Assembly (NCBI GenBank): GCA_030386875.1
Contig: CM059558.1
Span: 9,557,501-9,621,500 of the forward strand
Origin: Morinoia aosen
Lineage: Eukaryota > Arthropoda > Malacostraca > Amphipoda > Talitridae
Direction: 5' to 3'
DNA: 64,000 nucleotides
The position numbers and the translations under genes are program-made. This document shows positions 11,349 to 21,800 of the stretch, one piece after another (position 1 is the stretch's first letter; the number at the start of each line of letters is the position of its first letter). The notes below the pieces were generated by a model. It was not told the origin of the DNA. It made no database searches and saw nothing but the letters and a program-made list of their open reading frames with translations.

Positions 11349-11352
11349 TTAA

Positions 11353-11774
11353 AAAAGGGATATTTTTTCTTGCGATTGTTGTCAACTTTATGTCGACGCG
11401 TTTTTTTTACGTTCCTTGCTAAGGGTTTTCTGTTGCGAGAAACAATTATTTTTGTTTTTGTATGTACCTTGCACTGTTCGTGTGCCCGAACAAATTTTTT
11501 TGCATTCTCCTTGTGTATTTGAGCAGAGGCTCTTCCAATGTTTCTTTGGTGGTGGGGTATTGGTGTTTTTCTTCGCGATGTTTTGTCGAATTTAGTTTGA
11601 TGCGTTTGTTTTTACTATTACTGGCAGTTGTTTTTGCCACGAAGAGTAACTCTTATTTTTTTGGTTTTTCTAACCAGGATGCCTATAGCTTACTGTGTTG
11701 ATTTTTAATTTACGATTCTTCCATTTGATTCGTTTATTTTGTAATTGGTAATAAATCAGGCATGGGGGAAGGTG
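11353..11774 (+). other. E1 3' region and polypurine tract
   Basis: AT-rich sequence ending in GGGGGAAGGTG (11764-11774) directly before the 3' LTR. This is the expected plus-strand primer (polypurine tract). An ORF at 11462-11701 is low-complexity and hydrophobic, and I do not call it. Confidence 0.7.
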
Positions 11775-11993
11775 TGTGCCGGCGCGGTTGCGCACTTTCT
11801 CTGTACATCTGTTCGTACGTATGGTAATGCTACGCCTGGGCGCGGCTCTGCCGCAGTGCGCATGCTTAGTCAGCAATTTGACAGTATAAATGCAACGTGC
11901 GCGGCTTCTAGAGTCGCATTTGGAGATCTGTAACCCCTGCACCAAGTACACGCGGAAACTCTACTCGTCTTTGTCTACCCCTCGGCCCAGATA
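11775..11993 (+). repeat. E1 3' LTR
   Basis: 219 bp, matching 1552-1770 with three mismatches. It is followed by the target duplication AGCG (11994-11997). The TATAAAT box is conserved. Confidence 0.93.
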
Positions 11994-12086
11994 AGCGGCG
12001 CCTTACCATGCTGAGTGCCTAACACGAACTGAGCCCCATCACAGTACAGAGAAGAGAAGAAACTTCATTTCCGGAGTTGGCTATTG

Positions 12087-12111
12087 TGACGTCATAACAA
12101 TTGTGACGTCA
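12087..12111 (+). promoter_or_regulatory. Pair of CRE-like TGACGTCA palindromes
   Basis: TGACGTCA occurs at 12087-12094 and 12104-12111, 17 bp apart, about 100 bp upstream of the THAP exon ATG. TGACGTCA is the palindromic CREB/ATF site. Two so close together upstream of a coding exon suggest a promoter for locus B, or a bidirectional promoter with minus-strand locus A. That role is inference. Confidence 0.45.
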
Positions 12112-12210
12112 CAGCGACAATCATCCACTCAGAGCGCGGATGTGATGCACGTGACCTTTTGTATGAATCGTGAGGGCTTTCACCACGGATGTCGTTTAAA
12201 AATTTTCGTG

Positions 12211-12507
12211 ATGGCTATTCGTAAAAAAAGTGTTCTTACCAGAATTGTCCAGGTAACAGCAAAGACGACTCAAAGCTTAGGTTTTTCAACTTCCCTAAAA
12301 AATTATACCTAGAATGGATTGCTGCGTCTGGAAATGAAAAGTTGAAAAGTTTATCTCTGAGTTGTTTAAGAACGCATCGATATATTTGTGCTAAGCACTT
12401 CCACCGGTCTGATTTCGCAAGAGCATTATCACCTTTAAAGGCTAAGAGTTGGCTGAATAAGGGTGCAATACCACAAAAATATGTTTACATTCATAAGTCT
12501 GATGAAG
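12211..12507 (+). pseudogene. Locus B exon 1: THAP zinc-finger domain
   Basis: After the A-run this exon encodes a THAP domain: KCSYQNC (C-X4-C), FNFP, EWI and ICAKHF (C-X2-H). The spacing fits the C2CH THAP zinc finger used for DNA binding by P-element and THAP9 transposases. The ATG at 12211 is in a different frame from the finger. The two are separated by an A7 run at 12223-12229, and a stop sits just upstream in the finger frame. One base is therefore missing, by mutation or homopolymer sequencing error. The exon ends at a strong donor, AAG|GTAAGT (12507/12508), in phase 1. That phase matches the acceptor at 35713/35714. Confidence 0.8.
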
Positions 12508-13154
12508 GTAAGTGTTTATTTGGGTACATTAGCCTGACCTAAGAAAGTTTGTTACCGGTATGATCATACTAAAATCTTCTCATTTTTAATTTATTGTACT
12601 TTGAAATTCGTTTACATTTTGGTAGGTTTTACTTATTCCTTTTGTGGATTATTGGTTGGCTTTCATAACATATCAGTCACTTTATAGCATATTTTCATGC
12701 TTATTTCCCAATGAGTTGCACTTTTATTATACTTTTATTTATAGTTTTCATTCCTTTGATATTCTCCAAAGTTTTTAATGTATGTGATTATGTATTGGTC
12801 ACCACGAAAGTGTTAAGTAGTTGGTTTTCAGTTCTTTTCAATTGAAAATAAAAATTTATTCCATTTAGAAAGAGTACACTACTTAACTATTATAAGTTCT
12901 GGAAATTTCAGTTCTCAAATATAACACTTCTTATTCAATGAAGAATGAAAGTTCAAGGTCTTGAGTTTGATTCCTAATTTTAGTATAGAAAGTCCAACGT
13001 TGTTGGTGAACCTTTGTTTCCTTCCACTCATATTTGTATAATAAATGAACTTCTGCTTGAAATTTTGCTGATGCTTTGATTTAACATTTTTTTCTGGTTC
13101 TAAGTGTCCTTGAATATCCTGCTATTTTTTTGATAACGGTCATGAATTTATTAA
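12508..13154 (+). other. Locus B intron 1, left part
   Basis: AT-rich sequence without coding potential, between the THAP exon and MITE 2. Nothing specific seen. Confidence 0.5.
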
Positions 13155-13955
13155 GGGAACTATTTCCAAAAAACTGAAATTGGACTTACGTCTATGAAAA
13201 TTTGCAGACTACTAGATCTCCACATTTGTAACAACTTTTGTTTAAGAAAAATTTTTCCCCAGGGCATAGAAAATGAATTATTCCTAAAAAAAATTTGTTC
13301 ATTATAACTCCGAAAGTTACAAAGCTAGAGCAATGAAGTTTGTTGCATTTGAAAGTAAAATATGCGCTGTAGCTTTAATACAGACGAAATTTTGATTTAT
13401 TTCATTCCGAATTTATATGAATTTTTTTGTCAGTCAGGATAAAAGTAATAATTTTAGGTTTAAAAAAGTCTATGGAAAGCTTTACAGAAACAATTTGGAA
13501 AATCTGTCAGTATTATAGATAGAGCACACTTTTCAATTTTAAATGCAACAAACCGCATTGCTCTAGCTTTGTAAACGTCGGAGTTATAACGACAAACGTC
13601 TTGAACAGTTACTTGTTTTATAAGAGAAGAAGCATTTAGAAAACTCCCCTAAAATGTCGTTTTCTATGATTTCCCATTTTCTTTTCAAGAAAATCTCATT
13701 TTGTCATGAATGATAAATGATTCTAAATTGCATTTCCTATCAGTATACCAAATTTCATTGCTCTAGGTTCAAAAAGGGAAAAAAGGTCCGTAGGGGGGAT
13801 GCTCTCCCCCTCCCGGGGGGGACGCTAGCTCTGGGATACGTTCCTGATATTTTTACAGACATTCGGGGACATATCTCAAACTCATTTAAAGTAAAGCAAT
13901 AAAAAAAATCGGGAGAATCGACTTTTGGACTGCAGATGACCCCAAAATGCTTCCC
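13155..13955. mobile_element. TTAA-flanked MITE 2 (piggyBac-type)
   Basis: 801 bp flanked by TTAA (13151-13154 and 13956-13959). The termini are GGGAACTATTT and, reverse-complemented from the right, GGGAAGCATTT. Internally there is an inverted repeat: a module with 'ataactccgaaagttacaaa' and 'gctagagcaatgaagtttgt' near 13303-13355 recurs reversed near 13533-13595. A C-run/G-run hairpin (about 13806-13823) lies about 130-150 bp from the right end, as in MITEs 1 and 3. No transposase. Confidence 0.75.
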
Positions 13956-13959
13956 TTAA

Positions 13960-14393
13960 TTTGCTGTACAACTACCAATTTTGTAGATATTGACCTCAGA
14001 AATACCTATACCTAGCTATAATTCTCAAATCAAGGGTCATTGAAGTAAAGGTCACAAGTGCTAATATAGCATAAAGAATTGTAAACCCATTGTTAGCTGT
14101 ATTTCATGTTGAATTTCATAGAAACAAAGTTCATTTTTAAATAAGGAGGATGAGATTTTGTCAGATATATAAACTAACACACAGTTGCTATAGTTGGTCA
14201 GAGCTTTGGGTTTTTGTTCAAACCTCACACTTGTCCCCCAAAAAATATAGTCCATAAACTGCAAACCTTACTTGAGCTTTTATCGAGGACAAGGTCGGTA
14301 TTAAAAAACTCACAAGACAGAGCTAACAAATGAAAATACCCCTTTGAACTTTATCCTAGATCTGAACTCATACATTTGCAACCAATAAAGTAA
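13960..14393 (+). other. Locus B intron 1, between MITE 2 and G2
   Basis: AT-rich, no coding signal. It ends with the target duplication GTAA (14390-14393) of the G2 element. Confidence 0.5.
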
Positions 14394-15725
14394 TGAATAT
14401 ATTTGCTTCTTATTGAATGTACTTCGTTTGCGGGGATTTTCTTCCGCACTCTATATGTATGAGTTTTCAAATTTTCTTTCCTGTTTCTTTTCTGACAGAC
14501 TCAGTCGGCGTGACGTTACGTAATTATTAATTACTGATTTTTAATTATTATGAGATGAGTACGCTGCCACCACGAGGCTTAGAGCCTCGAAATTAAGGAT
14601 ATGAATTGATTAATGGGGTGAGAACAACGTGAACTACTCTTTATAGGTAGCGATGGCTGAAGGTCGGGCACGTGCATCATATGCCAGTGACGAGAGAGAG
14701 AAGGACAAATACGAGGCCCACGTTTTATTATTTGTATTTTTGGAAAGGCAAGTGAGGACTGCATGAGTTAGATGGACACAAGATTTATACGGTATTTGAC
14801 ATTTTTCGCGGTTACTCCACGGGGACCTTACAACAGCCACGATCCAGCAACTACGCGAACGGGAACACGTTTCCGCCACACTATTGACGATCGCCTGACT
14901 TCCCGAATTTCAGCACTATTACAGACTGTTTAGCAGACAGTCCAACACGAACCCGACATCAATCCAAAATGACGTTTCACATACGTCAACCACGATCCAA
15001 GGAAACCGATCCAATTCGAACGTCTCACATACGCTCCCAGAAGGATCAACAGTACTCACAACACAATTACTGGAACTGCCGGTTTCAAGTTCAGAACTGC
15101 AATAGGGAAACCTTCCCTCTCAGAACACCGCGCGACGCGTGCTATTTAAACTTTACTCTACTCGTCTCTAATCTCTTCCGTCTGGAGCCCTTCACTGCCC
15201 CCTTAACGACCGGTCACCGAATGCCATCCTCGCTCTCCGCCAGCCCAGTCGTGGGCTCTCGCCTCCCCAAAAGGAGGGGTGCGGTTGGGGGACGAGGGGT
15301 AAGTTTTGAGGAGAGGGCGTGCAGGGGTATGCTTTGGTGGGAGGCCCAGCTTTCTCTTTAGCCATGGCTAATTCAACGACTGATCCCACGCTCTGTTCCT
15401 TATCTACACGATCGGACCCGCACAATGTTTTTTTATATTAATGTCTGGATATTTTACCATCCTTGACCAATTCCCCGACCGGCGCTAACCAGCACCAGCG
15501 TCTCTCAGCTCTGTGTAACCGCTGCAGCAGAGCGCGTCAAATCTTTCCAATTTAATATGGGGGGAATTTCTCTTCTGAGAACGTCCCGTTTATATCTTTC
15601 CCAAGACCATAGCACGAGAACCGGCATTAAATTTACGGGCCGTGTAATGTAAGATCCAGTCTTAACATCCATTGATTATTTTCGCTCGGCAAATGTGAGC
15701 TAGGGGATGAATCTGACTTCATACA
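14394..15725 (-). repeat. G2 3' LTR
   Basis: 1332 bp, with termini TG...CA in either orientation. It is the uninterrupted version of the LTR and shows the empty site of MITE 3: its GCATTAAATTTAC corresponds to the two sides of the MITE at 33325-33328 and 34667-34670. Short ORFs inside it are repeated in the other LTR and look non-coding. Confidence 0.93.
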
Positions 15726-15741
15726 CACTTTCCCCACTTCC
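15726..15741 (-). other. G2 polypurine tract
   Basis: On the minus strand the sequence next to the 3' LTR reads GGAAGTGGGGAAAGTG, a purine-rich tract as expected for plus-strand priming. Confidence 0.7.
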
Positions 15742-16029
15742 GCAAAAAGAAATTATATAATAATTTCTTTTTCTATGTCTTGGCCCCAGTGCATTTCCCA
15801 CCCGACTGGCGAACACTTGTACAACATGACATCAATTTACGATCACACAACACAAAAGAAAAAACGAACGGCGACCACAATTCGCTCGCCCGTGCTCCAG
15901 CAAAATAATATTGGCCCCCTTCGGGAGAACTTTCTTCGCCCAGCGTGCGGAACATTGCTACAGCTGTGGGTGACGCCCAGCGACTTGCAACTACTACAGC
16001 CATGAATCTTGCATTACAGTGTTTCCGCG

Positions 16030-16418
16030 TTATAACCGTTGCCAGTGACTGATCATCAGTCGGAATTCCTGATGTCGCAGTGCTTCTTTCCAGGCGTAGA
16101 AGGGAAACACCGATGCTGATGAGATCGTCGTGCCCGACGTCCTTGCTTCGATTACTCCGCCATCCCGAGGCACGACCAGGTGTCTGATGACGTCGTTGAG
16201 GGTCGTCCCGGCCAGGTGGAATCCCAGCCTCGGGACGAAGTGGATGATGAGCGCGCGCCCCTCCAGGGTCGCAGCCGCCCGCGCCCAGTCCGTCTCCCCC
16301 GAGACGGTCGCCAGACTTCCGTCGGGTAGCCACAGTACCACCTCGTAGTGGTGCGCTGCGACGTAGGTTCCGAGCTGGCGCACCACCTCGCTCGGCCTCC
16401 GTCTCCGCCCTCGATGCA
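16030..16418 (-). CDS. G2 3' accessory ORF, unknown function
   Basis: A 129-residue ORF from an ATG (MHRGRRRRPSEVV) in a GC-rich island that stands out from the AT-rich surroundings. It lies between pol and the 3' LTR, the env/accessory position. The translation looks protein-like: a basic N-terminus, then YEVVLWLPDGSLATVSGE, then a hydrophobic stretch (ALIIHFVPRLGFHLAGT). There is no clear signal peptide or membrane helix. A longer overlapping frame (15773-16333) is arginine/glycine-rich and less convincing. I do not recognise it. Multiple acceptor-like sites downstream of pol could supply a spliced mRNA. Confidence 0.4.
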
Positions 16419-18626
16419 TATACGTCACCGTTTCCTACGGCACACGTTCGAGCAGTAGTTTGTTACATGGGTTAGACATCAATATAGAGCCTATTTTAAA
16501 AATTTCCCTTTTTTTCTTTTCCGCCTCGATTGAGAGCGCGTAGTTTACATGATGAATGATATATGATTTTCATGAGCCTACTCAGTCCTAACTGGACTTG
16601 AATGGCTAAACGTACGCCACTTCTGCCACATGATACCGCACATACTCCTCCACACGAAATAGCACACGAACCGCACTCCCTCTGACAACACACGCACCTT
16701 CTTCCTATCCTTTCATACTTCGTAGTGCAGGTCCTTATGATTAACTATGATGATTATGAAATGTTCCTACTTATTTGTTGGTCAGCTGACTGTTTGCCTG
16801 AGTGGCATCTGCTAATCAATTCGTGATAAGCGAGCCTGAATTTTCGTATGGTTGCAGTACGCAAGGCGTTTCCCTTTTTTTTGCATGTATGTTTTATCTC
16901 CAAGTCTCACGTGACTTATCTCCTTATCCTAAAATCTCATGGTATCGGGTAACAGCTGCGATGCCTCAAGCATTGCGCACATGCCTCTGGACAGCCTCAA
17001 AATCCCTCTCAGTCATGCTTCCCGTAATCTCCCTTATCACGCTCGTCAGCAGACCAGATATTTATAACACCCTCCACAGTTCACGCACGTGTTTCCTACG
17101 CGCAGGAGTGTTCCCGATCTTACCATTGACGAATGCCTCTTCCTCTCTCTTACGTCGGCCGCAGTTCCGGTCCGTCTCCGTTGGAGGCCGCTGTGGTGCT
17201 CTTTCGGCACCGCGTACATGCCGACATCTCGCTCGCTCATCGCCTTCCTGAAAATCTTCAAAATTCACCTTAGCACATTTATCATTAAATATTTCAGCTC
17301 CGGCGACTGCTCAATGTCGTTCACGCTCTGGATTTCCCAGCACAGGAGCTATCCCCTTTTTTATATTCTTCTCGGCCTTTATTGCCCTTGCTATTTCCTT
17401 ATCGTCCTAAATCAAACTCTCGTATTTAGCATCTCAAACGCATCGCTGTGCGCTTCTCTTTGTTCAGCCCGCCTTCTCTATCTTGACGTCGGCTCTCTCT
17501 CAGGTTACATGCGTCTCCGCAATGCAGCGCCTTTAAATCTTTATGACCTATTGTAGCTCTCATTGTCCCGAAGGTTCACGCCTAGAGTCTCTACCTCGTG
17601 AGTGCGCGTCCAGCTTGCCTTTCCACATTAAGCTACGTTATTATTAAGGAACCGTAATGTTAAAGATTATGCTAGGTCCGTAATGGACATCTTTAATTTA
17701 ATCTGATGTCTCGATAAGCATTCTACCCAACTCTCAGGGTTCTGCTATACGAGATCTTAATATCGGCTCCAATCAGCTCATGACAGGCTCAGGTTTCTCT
17801 CTTTTTGCGCCTGCATTGTGCCTATTTTGTTTTTTTTAAACGTCATTTAGAAGCAATAAAAAAAAATTAAATTCTTAAATTTTCTCCCCCCCCCCGACGA
17901 TCACGGAAAAATTCCTTCACAGGGAATTTTTCACCCTAAACAAAACGATTACGAGAAGGCTATAACTATTTCCCATCCAAGTTGCTGACTCTTCAAACCT
18001 ACACCTGAAAGGCAATGGGTTATTAGTGCTTATAACTAGTTATTTTTCAGGCTACTCGAAAAAATTTCGTCCTCTCATTGGTTGTTGTAACCTACTAGTT
18101 ATGAGAGGACTAAAGAGCCGTACCCACTACTGGCCGTATTATGTGAAAGAAAACATCTGCTGCGGCTGTGCTATACCTATATTTTAATACTGTCTAATTA
18201 TATCTCTGCCTAGACGGCTAGTTTCCTTCGAAATCCCTCTTCATTCCTTATACATCTCAAACAATTGACCAGCAATCAAATTCCTATTTCGATGTGAAGT
18301 CATTATATCTAAGTTTTATTCTCGTCATTCAAAAATGCGCAGCCAACAACGATATAATTTGCCCAGTACGCTCTTATAATTATTCGTCTGCCGACTCTCT
18401 ACTCGTATCCCAAGCCTCCTTTCTGAGCGCCGCACTTGCTTCCTGCGGTTGAGCTCATCTTCGTGCCTTTGTCGATTTTATGACCTTCGTCCTGTGTCGC
18501 GCTCTCACGCTCTGAGCACAGTCGTTCATGTTGGCTGATCGCATTTCCAAGAAATTTCCTACATAGCAGTTAACGCTCGACCGTACTACTGCTCTTATAT
18601 TTGTACTTCTACATAATTCTTGTTAA
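16419..18626 (-). other. G2 3' region with possible decayed coding remnants
   Basis: About 2.2 kb between pol and the accessory ORF. Minus-strand reading of about 17270-16900 gives short open pieces in two frames (for example NFEDFQEGDERA and MTERDFEAVQRHV) separated by stops. This looks like a decayed gene but I cannot name it. A C-run with a small hairpin lies near 17884-17930. The plus-strand ORFs here (16802-17251, 17089-17556) are more likely chance. Confidence 0.35.
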
Positions 18627-18789
18627 GCTATTCTGAAAGAAATTATGGTTAGTGAGCTTATCTACTATTTATTCGCTAGGTTATTCTGAAAAAGAAATTA
18701 GGTTAGTAAGCTTATCTATTATTTACTTGCTAGATTATTCTGTAAAGGAAATTAGATTAGTAAGCTTATCTACTCTCTACTTGTTACAT
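18627..18789 (-). repeat. Tandem 53-54 bp repeat carrying splice-acceptor-like motifs
   Basis: Nearly three copies just downstream of the G2 pol stop. On the element's sense (minus) strand each unit contains a pyrimidine tract ending in CAG or ACAG, such as TTTCTTTTTCAG, a close match to a 3' splice site. Confidence 0.7.
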
Positions 18790-18816
18790 GGGCTTTTGCT
18801 TATGTACTCCCCTCCT

Positions 18817-21800
18817 CTACTCTTCTACTGGACCGGCCGATCTCAGAGCGTAAGGACGCCTAGCTGCCGGGGTGGGTAGGGGTGAGGGTGCTTCAGGCCT
18901 TGTTACGTAGATCTCGTCGTCGCTGCTTTCCGAATCGCTGTCTTCGTGAAGTACTTCGGTGACGTGCTCGACGCTCCTCCCATTGCTTCGAGAACGCTCG
19001 TCTTGTATTACCACTGCCTCCTCTGGCTGAAATGACGCGGGCTTAAGTCTATTTCTGTGGACCGTTATCTCATGCCGGCGGCCGTGGACTTGTCGTATTA
19101 CGACGTTCATCGGTGTTAGAAGGGCCTGAATCCTGTACGGGCCTAACCAATTAGGTCGGAATTTCCCCATCGCCTTGTTCCTTCCTGCTGTATTCCGTAG
19201 GAATACGCAATCGCCGACTCTAAGTTCCTTATCTCTTACGCGCTGATATCTCACATTCTTGTCATGTGCATTTTGGCTTGCTGACATCGCGTTTTCGAAC
19301 GCAATTTGCAATCTGGCAAAGGCGGCGTGAGAAAAATCCTCCTCCAAAGCATAGTTTAGTATCCTGGGCTGCAGAATATCAGACAGTGGCAAGGGAGCGT
19401 CGCGTCCGTGGAACAAATAATATGGCGTATTGTCTACCGAGGTATGATACGAACAGTTTAGAGCGAGCGTGGCAAAAGGTAGCTGCTCGTCCCATGATGT
19501 GAGATCCTTCTCTACGGTGGCTGCCAGCGTCGTCTTCAGTAGTTTGTTGAATGCTTCTGTCATACCGTTACTGGCTGGATGGAAGGCCGTGGTGAAATGC
19601 AACTTGGACTTTAAAATGCGGCACATTTCTTTGAAATTTTGGGCAGTAAACTCAGTACCTCGATCCGACACGATGTGTTCCGGACAGCCATACCGGCATA
19701 CGTAATCCATGAACGCCCGCGCTACGGTCTCGCTCTTTTTATTGCGCAGTGGGTACGTCTGTACGTATCTTGAGAAGTGGCACACGATCGTCAGAATATA
19801 TCGATGTCCTGCCTGTGACTGTGTCAGCTCTCCAATGAGATCAATTCCCACCCTTTCTAATGGTCGTGAGACTGGCGATATTTCGCCTATTTTTGCTTTG
19901 AGGCCCCCGTGGGGACTTCGCTTCTGACACGTCGTGCAATTTTTCACGTGCTCTTGTACGTGTCGTGCCATATTTGGCCAAAAGAAGAATTCTCTAGCAC
20001 GGTGGAGGGTCTTTTTTGCTCCGAAATGTCCGGAAATACGCGTATCGTGCGACATTAATAACGCGGGCTTTATTAGGGATTCGGGAATCACTGCACGTTT
20101 GCGAATGTCTCCATTGTCTTTAACTTCCAGGTAGAAAAGACAGTTTTTGTCCAGCACGAAATCCTTATACTGGCTCGGATCTGTCACCATTCCGCCTTTT
20201 CCTTCCAATGCGTTGATGACCTTGGCCCAGTGCTGTGCTTTGCGCTGCTCCATACCTACCTTTTCCGCACAGAAAACCTCGTACGGGTCCAGCGCTTCCG
20301 TCACGGTCGGGCGGACGGCTGCCACTCCACGTGAGAGCGTATCTGGAATCACATTCTCCTTGCCGGGCCTATACGAAATTTCATATTCGAACTGTGACAG
20401 TAGCACTGCCCAGCGGGCGATACGTGGAACGGTAGCTTTGTATTGGAACAAATATCGCAGCGGCTGATGGTCTGTTAGGATCTGGAATTTTCGGCCGTAG
20501 AGATATCTAGCAAAATGGCGGACGTTTTCCACAATAGCTAATGCTTCCTTTTCGGTGGTACTATACCGGGTCTCTGCCGGTGTAAATTTCCGTGAATAGT
20601 ATGCTATCGGGTGATCCAGGCCGTCCTTTTCTTGTGTCAGTACTCCTCCCAGAGCGACATCACTGGCGTCGGTATGCAGCCTGAACGGTCGCTCGAAATC
20701 TGGGTAACCCAACACCGGCGCTTCAGCTAGAGCCGATTTGAGCGCGTCGAATGCGGCCTGATGTTCGTTCGTCCACACAAACTTGGCACACTTCTTAGTC
20801 AAAGCCGTCAACAGTGCGACGCGTTCGGAGAAATTTGGTATGTGTCTTCGATAGTAGCCTGCCATTCCCAAAATTCTTCGTACATCTTTCGGTTTCTTCG
20901 GTGGTAACAACTCGCGAATGGCCGTGATTTTCCTTTGGTCAACTTGAATTCCGTCCTTCGAGACAACATGACCCAAATATTCGATGGATGGTTTGGCAAA
21001 GCTGCACTTTTTCAGTGAAATTTTTAGTCCTGACTTCTGAAGGAGAGCGAGAACTTCTTCCAAATGAGCGATGTGATCCTCAAACGTCTTCGAAAATACT
21101 ACTACGTCGTCTATGAAAACGTAGCTCGTCTTCCCAATCACCGGCTCTAACACTCGATTGACTAAACTCTGGAATGTGGCTGGGGCTGTAGTCAATCCGA
21201 ATGGCATCCTTTTGAAGCGGTACTGAGCCGACTCAGTAGCAAATGCTGTCTTGTCGCGGTCTGCTTCCGCGACAGGAATCTGCCAGTAGCCTGATTTCAA
21301 GTCTATTGCTGAGAAGTAGCATGCGCCTCCAAGGGACTCCAAAATTTGCTCGATCCGTGGCATTGGGTATTTATCTGCGAGCGTGACTTCATTAATTCGT
21401 CGAAAATCAACACAAAATCTATGCGTGCCGTCCTTCTTTTTGATGAGGAGCACCGGAGATGCCCACGCGCTCGCTGATGGCTCAATGACGTCCATTTTTA
21501 ACATATTCTGCACTTGTTCTTCGATTGCTGCGCGTGTTGCTTGGGGTAGCGGCCATTGTTTCGTAGCGATCGGCGCCGCGTTCCTGGTATCAATTCGATG
21601 CGGGAGCACGTCACATCGTCCTAAATCTTGCTCATGCTGAGAAATGGCTGGCGCATACTTACCGATGAGCGCTAACAAACTCTCACGCTGCTGCGTGTTC
21701 AGATGCTCTGGGCTTGGTACTTCCGCCTCGGGTAGCTCGTCGGTTATACCATACTCACCATCGTCACTGCTCACTGTTGGTAGCACCGCCGCGACCTCAG

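Larger units (their letters stand above)
1552..11993 (+). mobile_element. E1: full-length Ty3/gypsy LTR retrotransposon
   Basis: Direct repeats of 219 bp (1552-1770 and 11775-11993) bound the element, with three visible mismatches between them. It is flanked by a 4-bp target duplication, AGCG (1548-1551 and 11994-11997), which fixes the termini. The order inside is primer site, 75-codon small ORF, long leader, gag with zinc knuckle, -1 frameshift site, then protease, RT, RNase H and integrase. A small membrane ORF, an AT-rich 3' region and a polypurine tract follow. RT before integrase places it in Ty3/gypsy. A TTAA MITE of 1179 bp is inserted near the 3' end, so the element proper is about 9.26 kb. 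Gag and pol carry internal stops and one frameshift, so this copy looks inactive as written. Confidence 0.93.

Noticed and set aside
15773..16333. 186-codon minus-strand ORF overlapping the G2 3' ORF
   Set aside because: Gly/Arg/Pro-rich translation typical of an alternative frame in GC-rich DNA; the overlapping 129-codon frame looks more protein-like.
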